Notes: a model not told the origin generated them from the letters alone. A DNA stretch of 64,000 nt from Laccaria trichodermophora (GCA_018417955.1 JACTVC010000001.1:3286001-3350000), one strand, 5' to 3'; numbered from the stretch's first letter, positions 22,483 through 33,931 are shown. Made by a program: numbers and translations.

Positions 22483-23474
22483 ACGCATTGGGCGGGCATG
22501 GGAATGTTCTTTCTCGTGCTCGCCCTCGCATGGACCTGTCAGATCTTGATAAACGGACTTTATATCTGCAGGTCAACGCTATTGAGAAATCTACTATCAA
22601 TGGCTACGCAACTGGTGCTCGGGACTACTTACGCTTTTGCATAACTCATGCCTTACCATTGGACCCCACACCACAAACCTTATCTCGTTATATTGCTTAC
22701 ACTTCCCAGTTCATTGCATCTGGCCCAAAATATCTCACAGGTGTTCGACACTTTCTTAATGACATTTATCCAGATTTTGATAAAAATCATGCTCACCCTC
22801 TTGTCAAATCTGCTATTCGTGGTTCAAAGAAGGTCCGTGCTGATCCTGTCTGCCGAAAACTTCCCCTTCGCATGGACCACCTTGCGAAATTCTTACATGT
22901 TGCACGTGAAAGTGGCTCTTATGATGACCTCCTTTTTATTACTATCCTCGCCTGTTGCTTCTATGCGTGCCATCGGTCGGGTGAGTTGGTCCAGAAGAAT
23001 GAACGGTCTCTGTTCAACTGGAAAAAGGTCATCAAACGCGCCTCTCTTCAGTTCTGGGAAGGCCATGCACAGTATCGTCTGCCTTATCACAAGGCTGACC
23101 CATTCTACCGTGGGACGGACATCCTTTTCAGCAAGCAGGAAGTTGCTGACCCTGTCTCCTTATTAATGGAGTACACATCACTTCGTGACCATCTACATGG
23201 CTCGAGTCCAGCACTCTTTCTTCGTAAAGATGGGAGGCATCCTACTCGATCCTGGTTTGACGCTAAGTTTTTTGCTGTTCTCGATCACTCTTTCGGTGGC
23301 CATTCACCAAGAGCTGGAGCTGCTACCTGGTATGCCAGCCTGGGCCTGTCTGAAGATGTTATCCAGGCCCTTGGTCGCTGGTCATCATCTGCCTGGAAAA
23401 TTTATGTTCGTGACAATCCAACCGTGCGCGCTGAGCTCCAGCTTGCTGCCTTGCGCCGGCTCTTAATCCGTTAA
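22464..23474 (+). CDS. Ngaro ORF3, tyrosine recombinase
   Basis: This 336-residue recombinase of the lambda-integrase/XerD fold should insert the circular cDNA. Catalytic residues can be placed as R171 (in ACHRSGELV), H280 and R283 (GGHSPRAG), W306 (GRWSS) and the nucleophile Y314 (WKIYVRDNP). The N-terminal part (VNAIEKSTINGYATGARDY to about residue 130) matches a core-binding SAM-like domain. The start overlaps the last 19 bp of ORF2. The same residues are conserved in element 2. It ends about 90 bp before repeat B1. Confidence 0.93.
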   Translation: MEGVLLNALGGHGNVLSRARPRMDLSDLDKRTLYLQVNAIEKSTINGYATGARDYLRFCITHALPLDPTPQTLSRYIAYTSQFIASGPKYLTGVRHFLNDIYPDFDKNHAHPLVKSAIRGSKKVRADPVCRKLPLRMDHLAKFLHVARESGSYDDLLFITILACCFYACHRSGELVQKNERSLFNWKKVIKRASLQFWEGHAQYRLPYHKADPFYRGTDILFSKQEVADPVSLLMEYTSLRDHLHGSSPALFLRKDGRHPTRSWFDAKFFAVLDHSFGGHSPRAGAATWYASLGLSEDVIQALGRWSSSAWKIYVRDNPTVRAELQLAALRRLLIR

Positions 23475-23565
23475 CTTTCCCTTGTCTACTTATTCTCATC
23501 CCAACGTCGCTTCCATCTTCTCTCACCACCACCATCCCCCACACACATCATCCTCAGGACCTTTA

Positions 23566-23662
23566 TAGCTCTTTCCGCTCCGTCACCCAATCAAAATGTG
23601 GAGCCCGCCACGGCGGACTCCTGTTGCCGCTAAACCCTGGATTGATCTAGCGCAGCAGAGGT
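23566..23662 (+). repeat. Ngaro element 1, repeat B1
   Basis: This 97-bp copy is identical to B2. It contains a strong hairpin, GGAG-C-CCGCC, AC, GGCGG-A-CTCC, near 23601-23622. It ends GCGCAGCAGAGGT, which runs directly into A2; the junction is well conserved in element 2. Confidence 0.9.
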
Positions 23663-24229
23663 CGTCGTAAAAGCGGGTTCCGAGGGTAAGGAGCTTTTTC
23701 GTAGGCCTCTGCGCCTTACGATCCTTCCATCTCGGCCCCGCCGTCCAGAGCTCCGCTCGAAATCTTCACAAATGCTTTCACGTGCCATTCTTCACTCGGT
23801 GCTATCGATTTAGCGGATGCCGGTGTTAGATAAGTGTTGGCACGTGAGGTGTTTCGTGAGACGTTTCAACCGTGTTGCTTCTTGTCTCCGACAACCACCT
23901 TTTCTGCAACACGGTAAGCCCTTCTACAGTCTCAATCGTTTGTTGGGCTGACAACTCTCGCATGCAGAATAGTGATTGTCAGAGGCTTCGCCTCGTTTCT
24001 CTACATTTCAGTTAATCACTATTCTAGCGTGAGTTATCGCTTTCAAGGTTCAGACATCCATTATCTGATCTGCCTTCACTGTACAGTCACGCAATAATTT
24101 ATTGGCCTCGCCAATAATTTCCGATTCTTCGTGACTCTCATACAGTAAGGCATCCCCTGGCGTCGCCATATTGCACGGATTCTGACCTTCCAATGGTTGA
24201 AATTCAGACTTTCAACCCTTTTTTCGTCG
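23662..24229 (+). repeat. Ngaro element 1, repeat A2
   Basis: This is the second copy of the 568-bp A repeat, unspliced like A1. A 73-bp spacer (24230-24302) separates it from B2. Confidence 0.9.
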
Positions 24230-24302
24230 CCCACCCACCTCATCCCTATTTCTTCTCATAATGTTATTGAAAACTAAAATAGTGTACAGTAGTTGTATTA
24301 GT

Positions 24303-24399
24303 TAGCTCTTTCCGCTCCGTCACCCAATCAAAATGTGGAGCCCGCCACGGCGGACTCCTGTTGCCGCTAAACCCTGGATTGATCTAGCGCAGCAGAGGT
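24303..24399 (+). repeat. Ngaro element 1, repeat B2 (right end)
   Basis: This is the second B copy, identical to 23566-23662. It ends the element; host DNA resumes at GACTCAGGG. Confidence 0.9.
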
Positions 24400-26078
24400 G
24401 ACTCAGGGTCCAGGCAAAAAGATCTTTTCAAGCTCCGACACATTTTCAACGAACTTGAAGCTCGTGACCACAACCTCTTCAGTGGTCGCCTCTGCTACTT
24501 CTCCGCCACTCTCAGCTACCGTCGAGGTATGCGCTCAACTTAATGCTTTGGTTCTTTTGCAAAAAATACGAGGACGCCGTGACTCGACCTCAAAATCTTG
24601 CGGGCTTTACTGTCTTCTTTTGGGTTCGCACATCCGAGATGGCCTGCCAGTGCATTTGATCTCCCACACGCCGTTAGCGAGGCCATCTGCCAACTACGAC
24701 GGGAGCTCCACTCCTAACGCTGCGGTATCTTCTGATGGTCTGGGGTGACATCCATTCCCCGGAGAGACATATTCTAGGGTCGCCGCCGTTAACTAATTCC
24801 CAAGGCGCGGCGCTGCTCAAATGCTCGAAAGCAATCTCACATAGCCTGGTCTGCGGTTTGAATAGTCTTGATCCGCGCGTTTCTTCGCAAGATATCTTCA
24901 AGTTGTTCTTCTACTCGAGGTGAAGCTGGCTGCTGCCTCTGTAAGAAGATACGGTGGCCCCACAGATATTTTAAGGCTCGGCTTTTGTTCACTAATTAAG
25001 GTATCGTCCTCTTGCTTTTGGGCCGCTTTGCCTCGCGTCTGGGCGCCATTATATTGACGCTTTTTTGCGCTCGAGCGGACTGAAACGAGTGCGATTTGCT
25101 TAACTGCCTCTGAAAGTCACTTCGTCACAAGCCCGTTGAGTACTTGTCTTGCGACCTCGGCACATGTCAATTGCCCTCTAGCGCAGACAACGTCTGGGGC
25201 ATGGGCTTGTGCGACCCACGCCTTTTCGTCCTCCCCTTCCATATTTCCGTCATACAGGTGATGATCAACAAAATGTCAATCTCTCCTTACGTGGTGAATT
25301 TCCAAAATTGTATCCCTCTTGATCAAAACTTTTCGGTAATCGGCACCTCCCCCTTTGAAGGTTGCAGCCTTTAGGTTTCACCCAACACGCCGTTGCGACG
25401 GGCAATGCTCAACCTTAAGTGAGCAACGATGTCTTCACAAATAATTTGTTCAGTTCAATGCATGAGCCCCTGCGCAACTTTGTTCATCATACAGCGGCAC
25501 TTTTCAGCATCGTTCCGTTCCGATGCCAGGGCAAGCCTTGGAACTTGGAAGTATTTCACGCACTCAACATAGAAGAAGATTGAAGGGTCAGTCGACCCTG
25601 ATTCTCCGCAAGTTCTCCACGCACGACCTGCAGAGGAACCGAATAGCCCATTCGTGAATTTCATTACAGGTAAGAAAAATTCAAATCCACTCAGCGTCTC
25701 TTTCGGACGCGCTCCCTTTGCAATTTTTTTTCCGCATTGATGGTCTTTATTTTTACGCTCATTGAAATATTTAGCACACCCAAATCGGGTCCGTCGACTT
25801 CCAAACACATAGTTTCAGGTTCAGATTGATTTCGCCGTTTGAGGGGCTAAAAGTAAGTAAGTGGGTAAAATCACTTACCTGAAGGCCCGTTGAGGTAAAA
25901 TTTCAAGAATCGCTGAATCAGCTTGAATCGGCTTCTGACGAGGCTCAAGTAGGCGCGAAAGCTTCATTAAGATTGACGGAGAAAAGGCGAGATAGTTTGT
26001 TTTTTACGTACAGGGTCCAGCTAGGGTCTTCCTGAATTTCCGGCCCTCCACATCAGTTTCGAGGGTCTCCTTGCTTCC
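24400..26078. other. Host DNA right of the Ngaro insertion, no gene recognised
   Basis: Before the insertion this stretch would have been the upstream region of RPB9. A plus-strand open stretch near 24418-24525, in the frame reading LFKLRHIFNELEARDHNLFSGRL, ends at a GTATGC donor and might be an exon of a divergent gene. I recognise no domain. The rest, including a 117-codon minus frame at 25455-25808, is unassigned. Confidence 0.35.
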
Positions 26079-26085
26079 TATAAAA
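26079..26085 (+). promoter_or_regulatory. TATA box of the hydrophobin gene
   Basis: TATAAAA lies 96 bp upstream of the hydrophobin start codon, a usual distance for highly expressed fungal genes. Confidence 0.6.
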
Positions 26086-26174
26086 TCGCCGCGTCTCTAG
26101 ACTCTCCCCAATTCGAGGCTTTCTCGCTGTCCACTCCTTCACCTTCTCCTACGGTCCTCGCCTGATATTACGGT

Positions 26175-26832
26175 ATGAAGCTCACCATCATCTTTACCAT
26201 CCTTTCCGCTCTCTTCTTCGCCGCCGTTAGCGCTGCTCCGAGCCTTACCAACGCGCAACGCCTCGCTCGTGGTTGGTCACCTAATCCACCTGCAAGGCGC
26301 ATGACGCCTGTCGCTGGTGAATATATATTTCCCTTCTTCTCGCTCTGCGTCTGACCAAAACTCCCCCCACAGCGGCGAAGAGGGGCCAGCCTTCGGGAAT
26401 TCACAACTCTTGCAACACTGGAACCATGCACTGCTGTAAGCTCTTCAATGCGATTACCCTCCCCTTTTGATCCATGTCTAAACCAATCTAGGCAACTCCG
26501 TCACTTCTAGCAACAGCCGAATGGCTAGCACTATCGCCGGCTTGCTAGGCATCGTTCTGCCGCACGATACCGCCGTCGGAATCACTTGCAGCCCTCTTTC
26601 CGCTGTTGGTCTGGGCCACGGTGGCACCTGGTAAGTAACATCTACTCTCAATCCGGGAGATTTGTTTTTCTTACTGTCGATATCATAGCACTCAACAACC
26701 TGTTTGCTGCACTGGAAACAACTTCAGTGGCTTGATCGTTGTCGGATGCTCTCCAAGTGGGTCAACCTTTCACACTTCATCCTCGAATATCCGTTGACTC
26801 GTTTGCTTTCAGTCAACATCAACATGACTTAA
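26175..26832 (+). CDS. Class I hydrophobin, secreted
   Basis: This is a small secreted protein that self-assembles at air-water interfaces to coat hyphae and fruiting structures. Five exons (26175-26316, 26373-26435, 26492-26630, 26689-26756, 26813-26832) join in phase to 143 residues. The N-terminus is a signal peptide (MKLTIIFTILSALFFAAVSA). The eight cysteines follow the family pattern: C-(6)-CC in CNTGTMHCC, a single C in ITCSPL, C-(5)-CC in CTQQPVCC, and the last in VVGCSP. The spacing between CC and the third cysteine fits class I. The gene has a TATA box 96 bp upstream and short introns in this family's usual style. It is a single copy in this window. Confidence 0.94.
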
Positions 26833-29218
26833 GGGTGCCAACCTAAACGTGCCGACGTTGTGGCAATATTTAGACTCCGTTCTTGCAGGACTTTGGGCCG
26901 ATTCCTCAACTTCTCCCTCTCTCTCTCCTTACAATCGTGGTTCACTCCTTTACCACATTTATTTTTACTACGTATACCCGTCAGAATATATAATTCTTAG
27001 CTCCTCGGCTGATTTGATTCGGGATGTCGGGTGCCTCTTTGGCCGTGTAGTGAAAAAGGGTGCGTTAGAATGTCTTGCCACGTACACAAACGTGAGTATG
27101 CAGCCATTAAAATTTGATCCCGATTTGAAAGAACCGCCCACTTCCAGGGCACGATACGCTTCTAGCTCAGAAAGTAATTGAACATCCTTAGCTTAACCGA
27201 CGGAATCGCGATGCTCAAAACTGTCAGAAGCACGGCCATCCCGCTCAAAATACGCAACTCTCAAGAAAAATATGATCTACAAATTCAACAATAACTTGCA
27301 GCGAAGCCTAGATGCAGAGTCGGAGAGTGCAAGTTCGGTGCACAAGAAAATAAAGAGGAAGAACAGACACGGAACGAAAGTAAAACGAATATTGTGTCCA
27401 ACACCTAATTGTAAAGTTGAGAAATATAAATCTTCATTTATTCTGGCCCCCGCCACCCTCGCGCAACATCCATTTACGGGCCCTGGGGTGGTGACCTCCA
27501 CGAAGATCATCGCTTTTCCCCGACCACAATGGAGGAGTGACATGCTCGACGCATGGCTAGGTCAAATATCGTGATCCTCAGTATCTGGAAAGCAGGCCAT
27601 GGTCTGGGCAAGAATTTCAAGTTCGCTGACGCTTTTACTTTCTTGATAAAATTCAATTATGCATGAATGTGATACAGTGTTCTGTATAATAATTCTCTCA
27701 TTAAACGGCTTTGATATATTGAAGGTCATCTCGTCCACACGACTTGGAAAAAAAAAAGCTCAAATCCAAACATTGGGAGGGAATTTAGGGGGATTGGTGG
27801 GGGAATATTCAGAAATGTTTTTTTTGTAAAGGTGGCAAGTGTACTCAGTATGCCTCCTCTAATCAAGGGGATGTGTAATCTCTCTGCATGCACTGCAGGA
27901 CCAACGGCGAACCGAAATAGATTTGTGTCTATTTATAGACATTTGCCCATTTTGGACCGTTGAATGTGTCGTTCCACGTCTTTGAGTACGAATTGCTCCT
28001 CTGTTTTTTGTTTGTTTCCTAATTGATATTGATCATAAAGCGTTCCAGAGTAGACCAGAAACCGTTGAAGACGGTATGTATGCCAATCTAACCCTCGCCG
28101 CGAGGAATGTTGAAGCACAATTATGCATCTTGAAGCTTGAAGCTTCGAGTTCAGTCGCTTCCCGACCTTCAGTCTCCTAAGAAATTATGTACATACACCC
28201 CTCAAGAATGCTTCGAGAATCCAGCAACCCAAGCCTGCGACTCGGAGTGGGTGCATTACCGACTTCCTCGGCGGCAAGCTGCCAGTGATCGAAAAGCATA
28301 TAGTCTAAGCATCGCGCCACCCGCAGTCTGGTCTGTAGCTTGAGAGTAACTTACGCGTTAGAATTAGAATGCTCGTAGGACGGCGCTTTCTGTCCTAGTG
28401 CTGGTCAACCACACCGCTTTGTTACGTGGTTGTGGCAAACAAAGCCTAGAGGTCGCTGTTGTGCGTTGAGGACGCTATAGTGTGGTATGATACGTGTTCG
28501 TGTACGGGTAGGTTGGGCCAGATGAAGGTGGGCTGTATTTGAGGATGGGTCTGGCTTCATTTTGGGCCTCGATTTGCTTATTCTTTTGGAAAATAAAGGG
28601 GATGGCGAAAGAGTTGAATTATATTTGGCGAAGTGTGAGTTCGTGGAACGCGAGCTGGAGGCTGCGCAGAAGTAGAGTGGTTCGTCTCCGCCATGTGTGA
28701 GAAGAAGTCGATGGCGTCGCATGTCCGAACGTGAAAGAGGCTCAGCGCTTGATGCTTGCCACTAAAAAGCTCGAAAAAAAAAAACGGTAACGACCAGTAG
28801 AGGATTTTTTTGCGCGTCAGAACTAGATCGAAGACGATGGAGAGAAACACTCGAAAAATCTGTTCTGACGCGTGCATATTATATCACATCTTAAGATGAG
28901 CTTTCACTCGTGCATAGGTTCGAATCAAAGCTGAGGTGGTTGGAGGGTGGATGCCATAGATAAAAAGACTTCGGAACGGGCAAGAAATGGCTGAATGGAG
29001 GTCGCGGACAATGCACTATAGATATGGTTCATGCAGCATTTCAGCTAGTTATGAGTAGTCAGACAATCTTATGGTAGAGAGGAAGTCCCGATTTGGTAAT
29101 TACGATGTGAACCTTATTTTATCAACTTGCAAGCCACCACGGAGATTCCCGCGCGCACCAAATTTGCTCCCACTCACCCAGCAGCACAGTAATCAAGAGC
29201 TCGTCGTCAACGTCAAGA
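26833..29218. other. No gene recognised
   Basis: This 2.4-kb stretch holds only short frames (the longest plus frame, at 26849-27181, has 110 codons). None shows recognised domains or a convincing splice pattern. The part before 29219 should contain the eL27 promoter. Confidence 0.4.
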
Positions 29219-29859
29219 ATGGTCAAAGGTACGTCGTCGCCCCTTTACACAACGATGAACACATTAACGAACTTTTCCTCGTCCAGTATACAAGCCCGGC
29301 AAGGTACAGTATGAGGTACAATACACCCGCGTAACATACGATTCATGAGGACAACTGCTAGGTCGCCATCGTCCTCCAAGGTCGTCAAGCGGGGAAGAAG
29401 GTCGTCGTTATCAAGCAGCTGGATGAAGGATCGAAAGAGCACCCGTTCCCTCACGCCATCGTCGCTGGCATCGAGCGCTACCCACGGAAAGTGACGAGGC
29501 GTATGGGACAGAAAAAGTTGGCGCATAGGAGCAAGGTTAAGCCTTTCATCAAGGTACGTTTCTTGTTATTTTGGTGGCGGTTGGCGAGAGACTGACGTTG
29601 GGACATTAGGCTATCAACTACTCGCATCTTTTCCCGACGCGATATGCTCTTGAGTTGGAGGGATTGAAGGGGTCTGTGACGGTTGATACGTTCAAGGAGC
29701 CATCGCAACGGGAGGATGCGAAGAAGGCTGTTAAGAAGCTGTTTGAGGAGCGTTACACTACCGGAAAGAATAAGTGGTTCTTCCAAGCACTGAGAGTGAG
29801 TTGTTTTCGCTTTCTTTTTGATGTTTTTTTTTGGGCTTATGTTTGTTTGATAGTTCTGA
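29219..29859 (+). CDS. RPL27: 60S ribosomal protein eL27
   Basis: This is a component of the large cytosolic ribosomal subunit. The first exon is tiny (ATG GTC AAA G, 29219-29228). A second short exon codes VYKPGK, followed by the main exon [19 protein letters not shown] through KVKPFIK, an exon [16 protein letters not shown] to WFFQALR, and a last exon coding F and the stop TGA at 29857-29859. That gives about 136 residues, the normal eL27 length. Conserved parts include [22 protein letters not shown] and [14 protein letters not shown]. All introns are GT-AG. A partial decayed duplicate lies at 61945-62046. Confidence 0.95.
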
Positions 29860-30383
29860 GCGGTTTTCATGTTTGTTATGCCCATATAAAACGTTGTATG
29901 CATTCATGTCCATGCCTTGCCATACATTACTACCATCATCATGGACGCACCTTCTTGACGTTGATGAGGCGACTGTATCCTCTTGAAGTCTCTGTCATGT
30001 CAGAAGCATACCCATTTTGTTTTTTCCTGAGATCAACTTGGTCCCCACCTCCTGCCAACTAGCAGGGTGGTTGCGAGAGATTGTTTCCGTGGATCGTAGT
30101 ATTTTGCGTGTTTCATTCCGTCACTACAACCAAACAACGCCTGGTTGAACGCGTACTTTGAAGTTCAAAGAACACCTCATGCTTGTAAGAAAAGTGAGGA
30201 CACCGATCTAGTCGCTCGAAGTTCAAAAGCCTTTAGTGAAGCTCGCAAGTCCACTTTTGTGCGTCAATCTCCCGCGACCCGCAACAATTCAACGTTCAAC
30301 GTTCAACGTTCAAAATCTGACAGATCATCCACATCTCTTTCATTGTTCCAAATAGCACCGAACAAGTTCTTCATATAAACCTC
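29860..30383. other. Intergenic with a short GTTCAAC heptamer run
   Basis: This is the spacer between eL27 and the nucleoporin. About three tandem copies of the heptamer GTTCAAC occur near 30294-30315. A diverged copy of its right end is found at 62090-62180, upstream of the nucleoporin pseudogene. Confidence 0.5.
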
Positions 30384-33043
30384 ATGTCAGAGGGCTTTAC
30401 AACTACGGGCACGGGACCAATCGCCTCATCACGCCAACCAGTCGCACCTCCGAACCCACAACAACAATTCGGAACGGGAGTACGCCTCGTCGATTCTTCA
30501 TCACAACCACAACAACAGCAGCCAAGCATCTTCGGCAGCCAACAACAATCTCAGCAAACCCAACCATCCATATTCGGGATTCAACCGACAAATTCTTTAC
30601 AAGCTCAGCCGACGCTGCCTGTTCTTAATAACACGTCTACGACGGCTAACCCGACACTGAACACGGGTACGGGTGGGGGTGGGGGGTTGTTTGGGGGTCA
30701 GACGACGTCGACGAACACGGGTGGTGGTGGGCTGTTTGGAGGAGGAGGGGGTGGGGGGCTGTTTGGGAATACGGGGAATCAGCAGCAGCAACCTGCAACT
30801 GGTGGTGGTCTCTTTGGAGGCACTACGACGACGCAACAGCCAGCCGCGGGTGGAGGTCTCTTTGGAAGCACAACGACGCAACAGCCAGCCGCGGGTGGAG
30901 GTCTCTTTGGAAGCACAACGACGCAACAGCCAGCCGCGGGTGGAGGTCTCTTTGGAAGCACAACGACGCAACAGCCAGCTGCAGGTGGCGGTCTTTTTGG
31001 AGGCGCTACAACGGCGCAACAACCGGCTGCGGGTGGTGGTCTTTTTGGAGGGACTACGACGCAACAGCCAGCTGCAGGTGGCGGTCTTTTTGGAGGCACT
31101 ACGACAGCGCAACAGCCAGCTGCAGGTGGCGGTCTCTTTGGAGGTTCTACACCGGCTCAACAGCCAGCTGCAGGTGGCGGTCTTTTTGGAGGCACTACAA
31201 CCACGCAACAGCCAGCTGGAGGTGGTGGCGGTCTCTTTGGAGGCACTGCGACGGCGCAACAGCCAGCTGCAGGTGGAGGCTTTTTTGGAAGCACTACAAC
31301 GACGCAACAGCCAGCTGCAGGTGGCGGCGGTCTTTTTGGAGGAACTACGACCACGCAACAGCCAGCTGCAGGTGGAGGTCTGTTCGGTAGTACTTCTACC
31401 ACCCAACAACCAGCTACAGGTGGCGGTCTATTCGGAAGCACATCCACAACTCAGCAGCCAGCCACGAGTGGTGGTCTCTTCGGCAGTACGTTCACGACTC
31501 AGCAACCAGCTACAGGTGGTGGTCTTTTCGGCAGGACGACAAGCACACAGCCAGCTCCGGCTGGCGGTCTTTTCGGGAGCACAACGACCACTACCAATCA
31601 ACCCAGCGGCGGGGGCCTCTTTGGGAATACGCAACCTACCACCACGAATGCTGGCGGGGGTTTGTTCGGCGGTGGCACGACGACGGCTGGCGGTGGTGGC
31701 TTATTTGGAGGTAGCCAGGCGAAACCGGGTGGTGGAGGCTTATTTGGGAGTACGACGACCACCACCACCACTCCGACGGGTACTAGCAATTTGTTCGGGG
31801 GCGGTCAGCAGCAACAGCCATCCAATTTATTCGGGAGCACTACTACTAACGCCAATCCGCTGTTGGGCGGCGGGAAAAATATCTTTGGGAGTAGTACCCT
31901 AGGAACCAGCGGGCAGCAGCTACAACAGCCTACTGGGATCCTTCTTTCTTCTAGGTCTGTTGGGGGGTTGGGAGGAGCGCAGCAGAATGATCCTGCGAGT
32001 CAGCATGCGAATATCACTGCTCGGTTTGAAGGGATATATAATGCGTGGAACCCTGCTTCTCCTCAGTGTCGCTTTCAGGTATGTGTTTTTTGTTTTTGTT
32101 GGTTGGATGGTGCTGACGGTAACTTGCAGCACAACTTTTACAACCTCGTGGATCCGAACCAAGTCAATTTGTATGGCCGTCCGCCGAATGCTACTAATGA
32201 TGCCCTTTGGGAAAAGGCATTGCGGGAAAACCCTGATCCGTCTTGGTCAGTCTTTCCCCTCCCTTCCTTCCGTCTTTAAGAACGAAAACCTAACTCAACC
32301 TATATACAGCATGGTACCCGTAATAGCCATCGGCTTCGACGACCTCCGCGACAGAGTCGAAGCCCAAAACCAACAATCCCAACAACACACCAAAAAACTC
32401 ACCGACCTCAAATCCCGGCTCGAAGCCCTTTCCACAGCGCACGCCATCCAAAACTCCACCCGTCTCCTCCGCGCATCAGCAACACAAACACAGCTCGTGC
32501 ATAGATTGTTGGTGTTCGTGCAGCATTTACATTTATTGATTCCTTCGGTTCGGTCGTCGGCTATTAGGCCGGAGGAGGAGGAGATGAGGGGTAAGTTGGA
32601 GGAGATTGAGGATGAGATTAGGAAAGGGCGGGTTAAGGGACGGTTGAATGAGCTTTGGGCGTTGCTTGGGGCTGTTAGTGCGAGTGTTGAGAGGGGAAGA
32701 GGTGGGGCGGGAACGGGGGAGTGGGCTGTTGTTGATGATGAGGGGTTGGGGCAGATTGCGCAGGTGGGTTACTATTTTCCGTCTTGTTTTTCGAGTTGAG
32801 GTTGATTGATGTTGTGGTTTTTTTTTTACTTAGATCCTTTCGGAGCAGCAGGCGGGGCTGGCGCACCTTACCAAGATTTTACAAAAGTGCCAGAGAGACT
32901 TGGCGGTTATTATGGGGACTGCTGCGCCTGGTGGTGCTGGTGGTGGTGGTGGGACGAATGGAGATGAGGGAGTTGAGGGGGAGAAGCTTTGGAGTAATCT
33001 TTGGAGTTCGACGAATACCTTGCGGGAAAGTGCGCTGCGTTGA
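30384..33043 (+). CDS. NUP57: FG-repeat nucleoporin of the Nup57/Nup54 type
   Basis: This is a central-channel component of the nuclear pore, partner of Nsp1 and Nup49/Nup62-type proteins. Exons 30384-32078, 32130-32245, 32310-32763 and 32834-33043 join in phase to 824 residues. Residues about 95-500 are a long array of GGGLFG repeats separated by TTTQQPAA linkers, the transport-receptor-binding disordered part. The C-terminal region (AWNPASPQCRFQHNFYNLV, PVIAIGFDDLRDRVEAQ, LVHRLLVFVQHLHLL, GRVKGRLNELWALL) matches the conserved alpha-helical Nup54/57 coiled-coil domain. The DNA under the repeats is a minisatellite, so the repeat number is likely to vary. A truncated copy is at 62185-63220. 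Confidence 0.92.
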
Positions 33044-33244
33044 TGATGAGGTGGTTTCCATTGCGTATTTGTGTTAAGGCCTGGCACTCGTCCTCTGTGT
33101 ATGGTGTATATTACACTGTAAATAACTCAGGCAGCGATCTTAGTGCTAGTGACTGTTGAAGATGTATGTAACAAGTGTCGAGACGGTTGTTTTGGTGGAC
33201 ACTGTGGGAAGAAAAGCGTTTGAAAATCAACGTCGACCTTTGAC

Positions 33245-33923
33245 CAGTGTTGGATTCTAAGGGGTTATTAACCCCCAGAATTTTGGCTAAGGCTTAGGTC
33301 TTAGTTACAGGCCTTAATTAAGAATTGATTCTAAGGGGTTATTAAGGCTCTGCCTAAAAATAGATTATTTCAAAGTCATCACCTAAGCCCTCTATTTTTC
33401 CTATCATCTGGTACATATTCTCTCATCTACCAAAAACTCATCAATTAGGCTTCCTCCACCTCCATGTATGACTACCACCTCTAATTTGTATCATCTGTGG
33501 ACTGTCCATCAATACTTATCAGTTTATTTTCAGCCATAAGTCCATGACAGACCTGATTCTGCTGGGTACCAGTGATAAAATGGTTTGGCCTCACCTGCAG
33601 CCTGCTCATCAATATCAGATTTTTTTTGGCCATGAAAAGAAAAGTATGCATGGATAGGGGACCCAATTTGCTTGGTGCTGGGGATAAAGTGTTTCCAACT
33701 TTGGACAGGGCAAGAAGGGTTGGAACTTGGAAGTTGCTTGGAACTGGAGTAAATTTGCAATTTGTCCATCTGATTCATTCCACATAGTAGTCATATTTTC
33801 TTGGCACACATTTCTAAGGCTTAACTAAGACCTATTGAAAACTCTGACCAATGCTAACCCATAGCCTTAGAATGAATTTAAGCCTTAAACCTTATTAACC
33901 CCTAAGCCTTAAGTTCAACACTG
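33245..33923. mobile_element. hAT-type MITE with perfect 8-bp target duplication
   Basis: The 679-bp element starts CAGTGTTG and ends CAACACTG. The ends continue as imperfect inverted repeats rich in AAGGCTTAG and GGTTATTAA motifs. It is flanked by CCTTTGAC on both sides (33237-33244 and 33924-33931), the 8-bp duplication expected for hAT transposons. It has no long coding frame. Confidence 0.88.
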
Positions 33924-33931
33924 CCTTTGAC

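Larger units (their letters stand above)
18620..24399 (+). mobile_element. Ngaro-type tyrosine-recombinase retrotransposon, complete (element 1)
   Basis: The 5780-bp element has the order A1 - ORF1 - ORF2 - ORF3 - B1 - A2 - B2, the split direct repeat arrangement of Ngaro/DIRS-like elements. It encodes a Gag-like zinc-finger protein, reverse transcriptase-RNase H and a tyrosine recombinase, with no DDE integrase. A1 and A2 (568 bp each) and B1 and B2 (97 bp each) look identical by eye, and all three ORFs are open, so the insertion is young and may be active. No target duplication is visible, as expected for a recombinase mechanism. The left edge lies 38 bp from the RPB9 start codon. Confidence 0.93.

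Noticed and set aside
28905..28935. tRNA gene suggested by a GGTTCGAATC-like T-arm
   Set aside because: No matching D-arm, anticodon arm or acceptor stem could be placed around it.
30597..31409. Long minus and alternative plus frames across the nucleoporin repeat
   Set aside because: They are shadows of the in-frame minisatellite; only the GLFG frame joins in phase to the conserved C-terminal exons.
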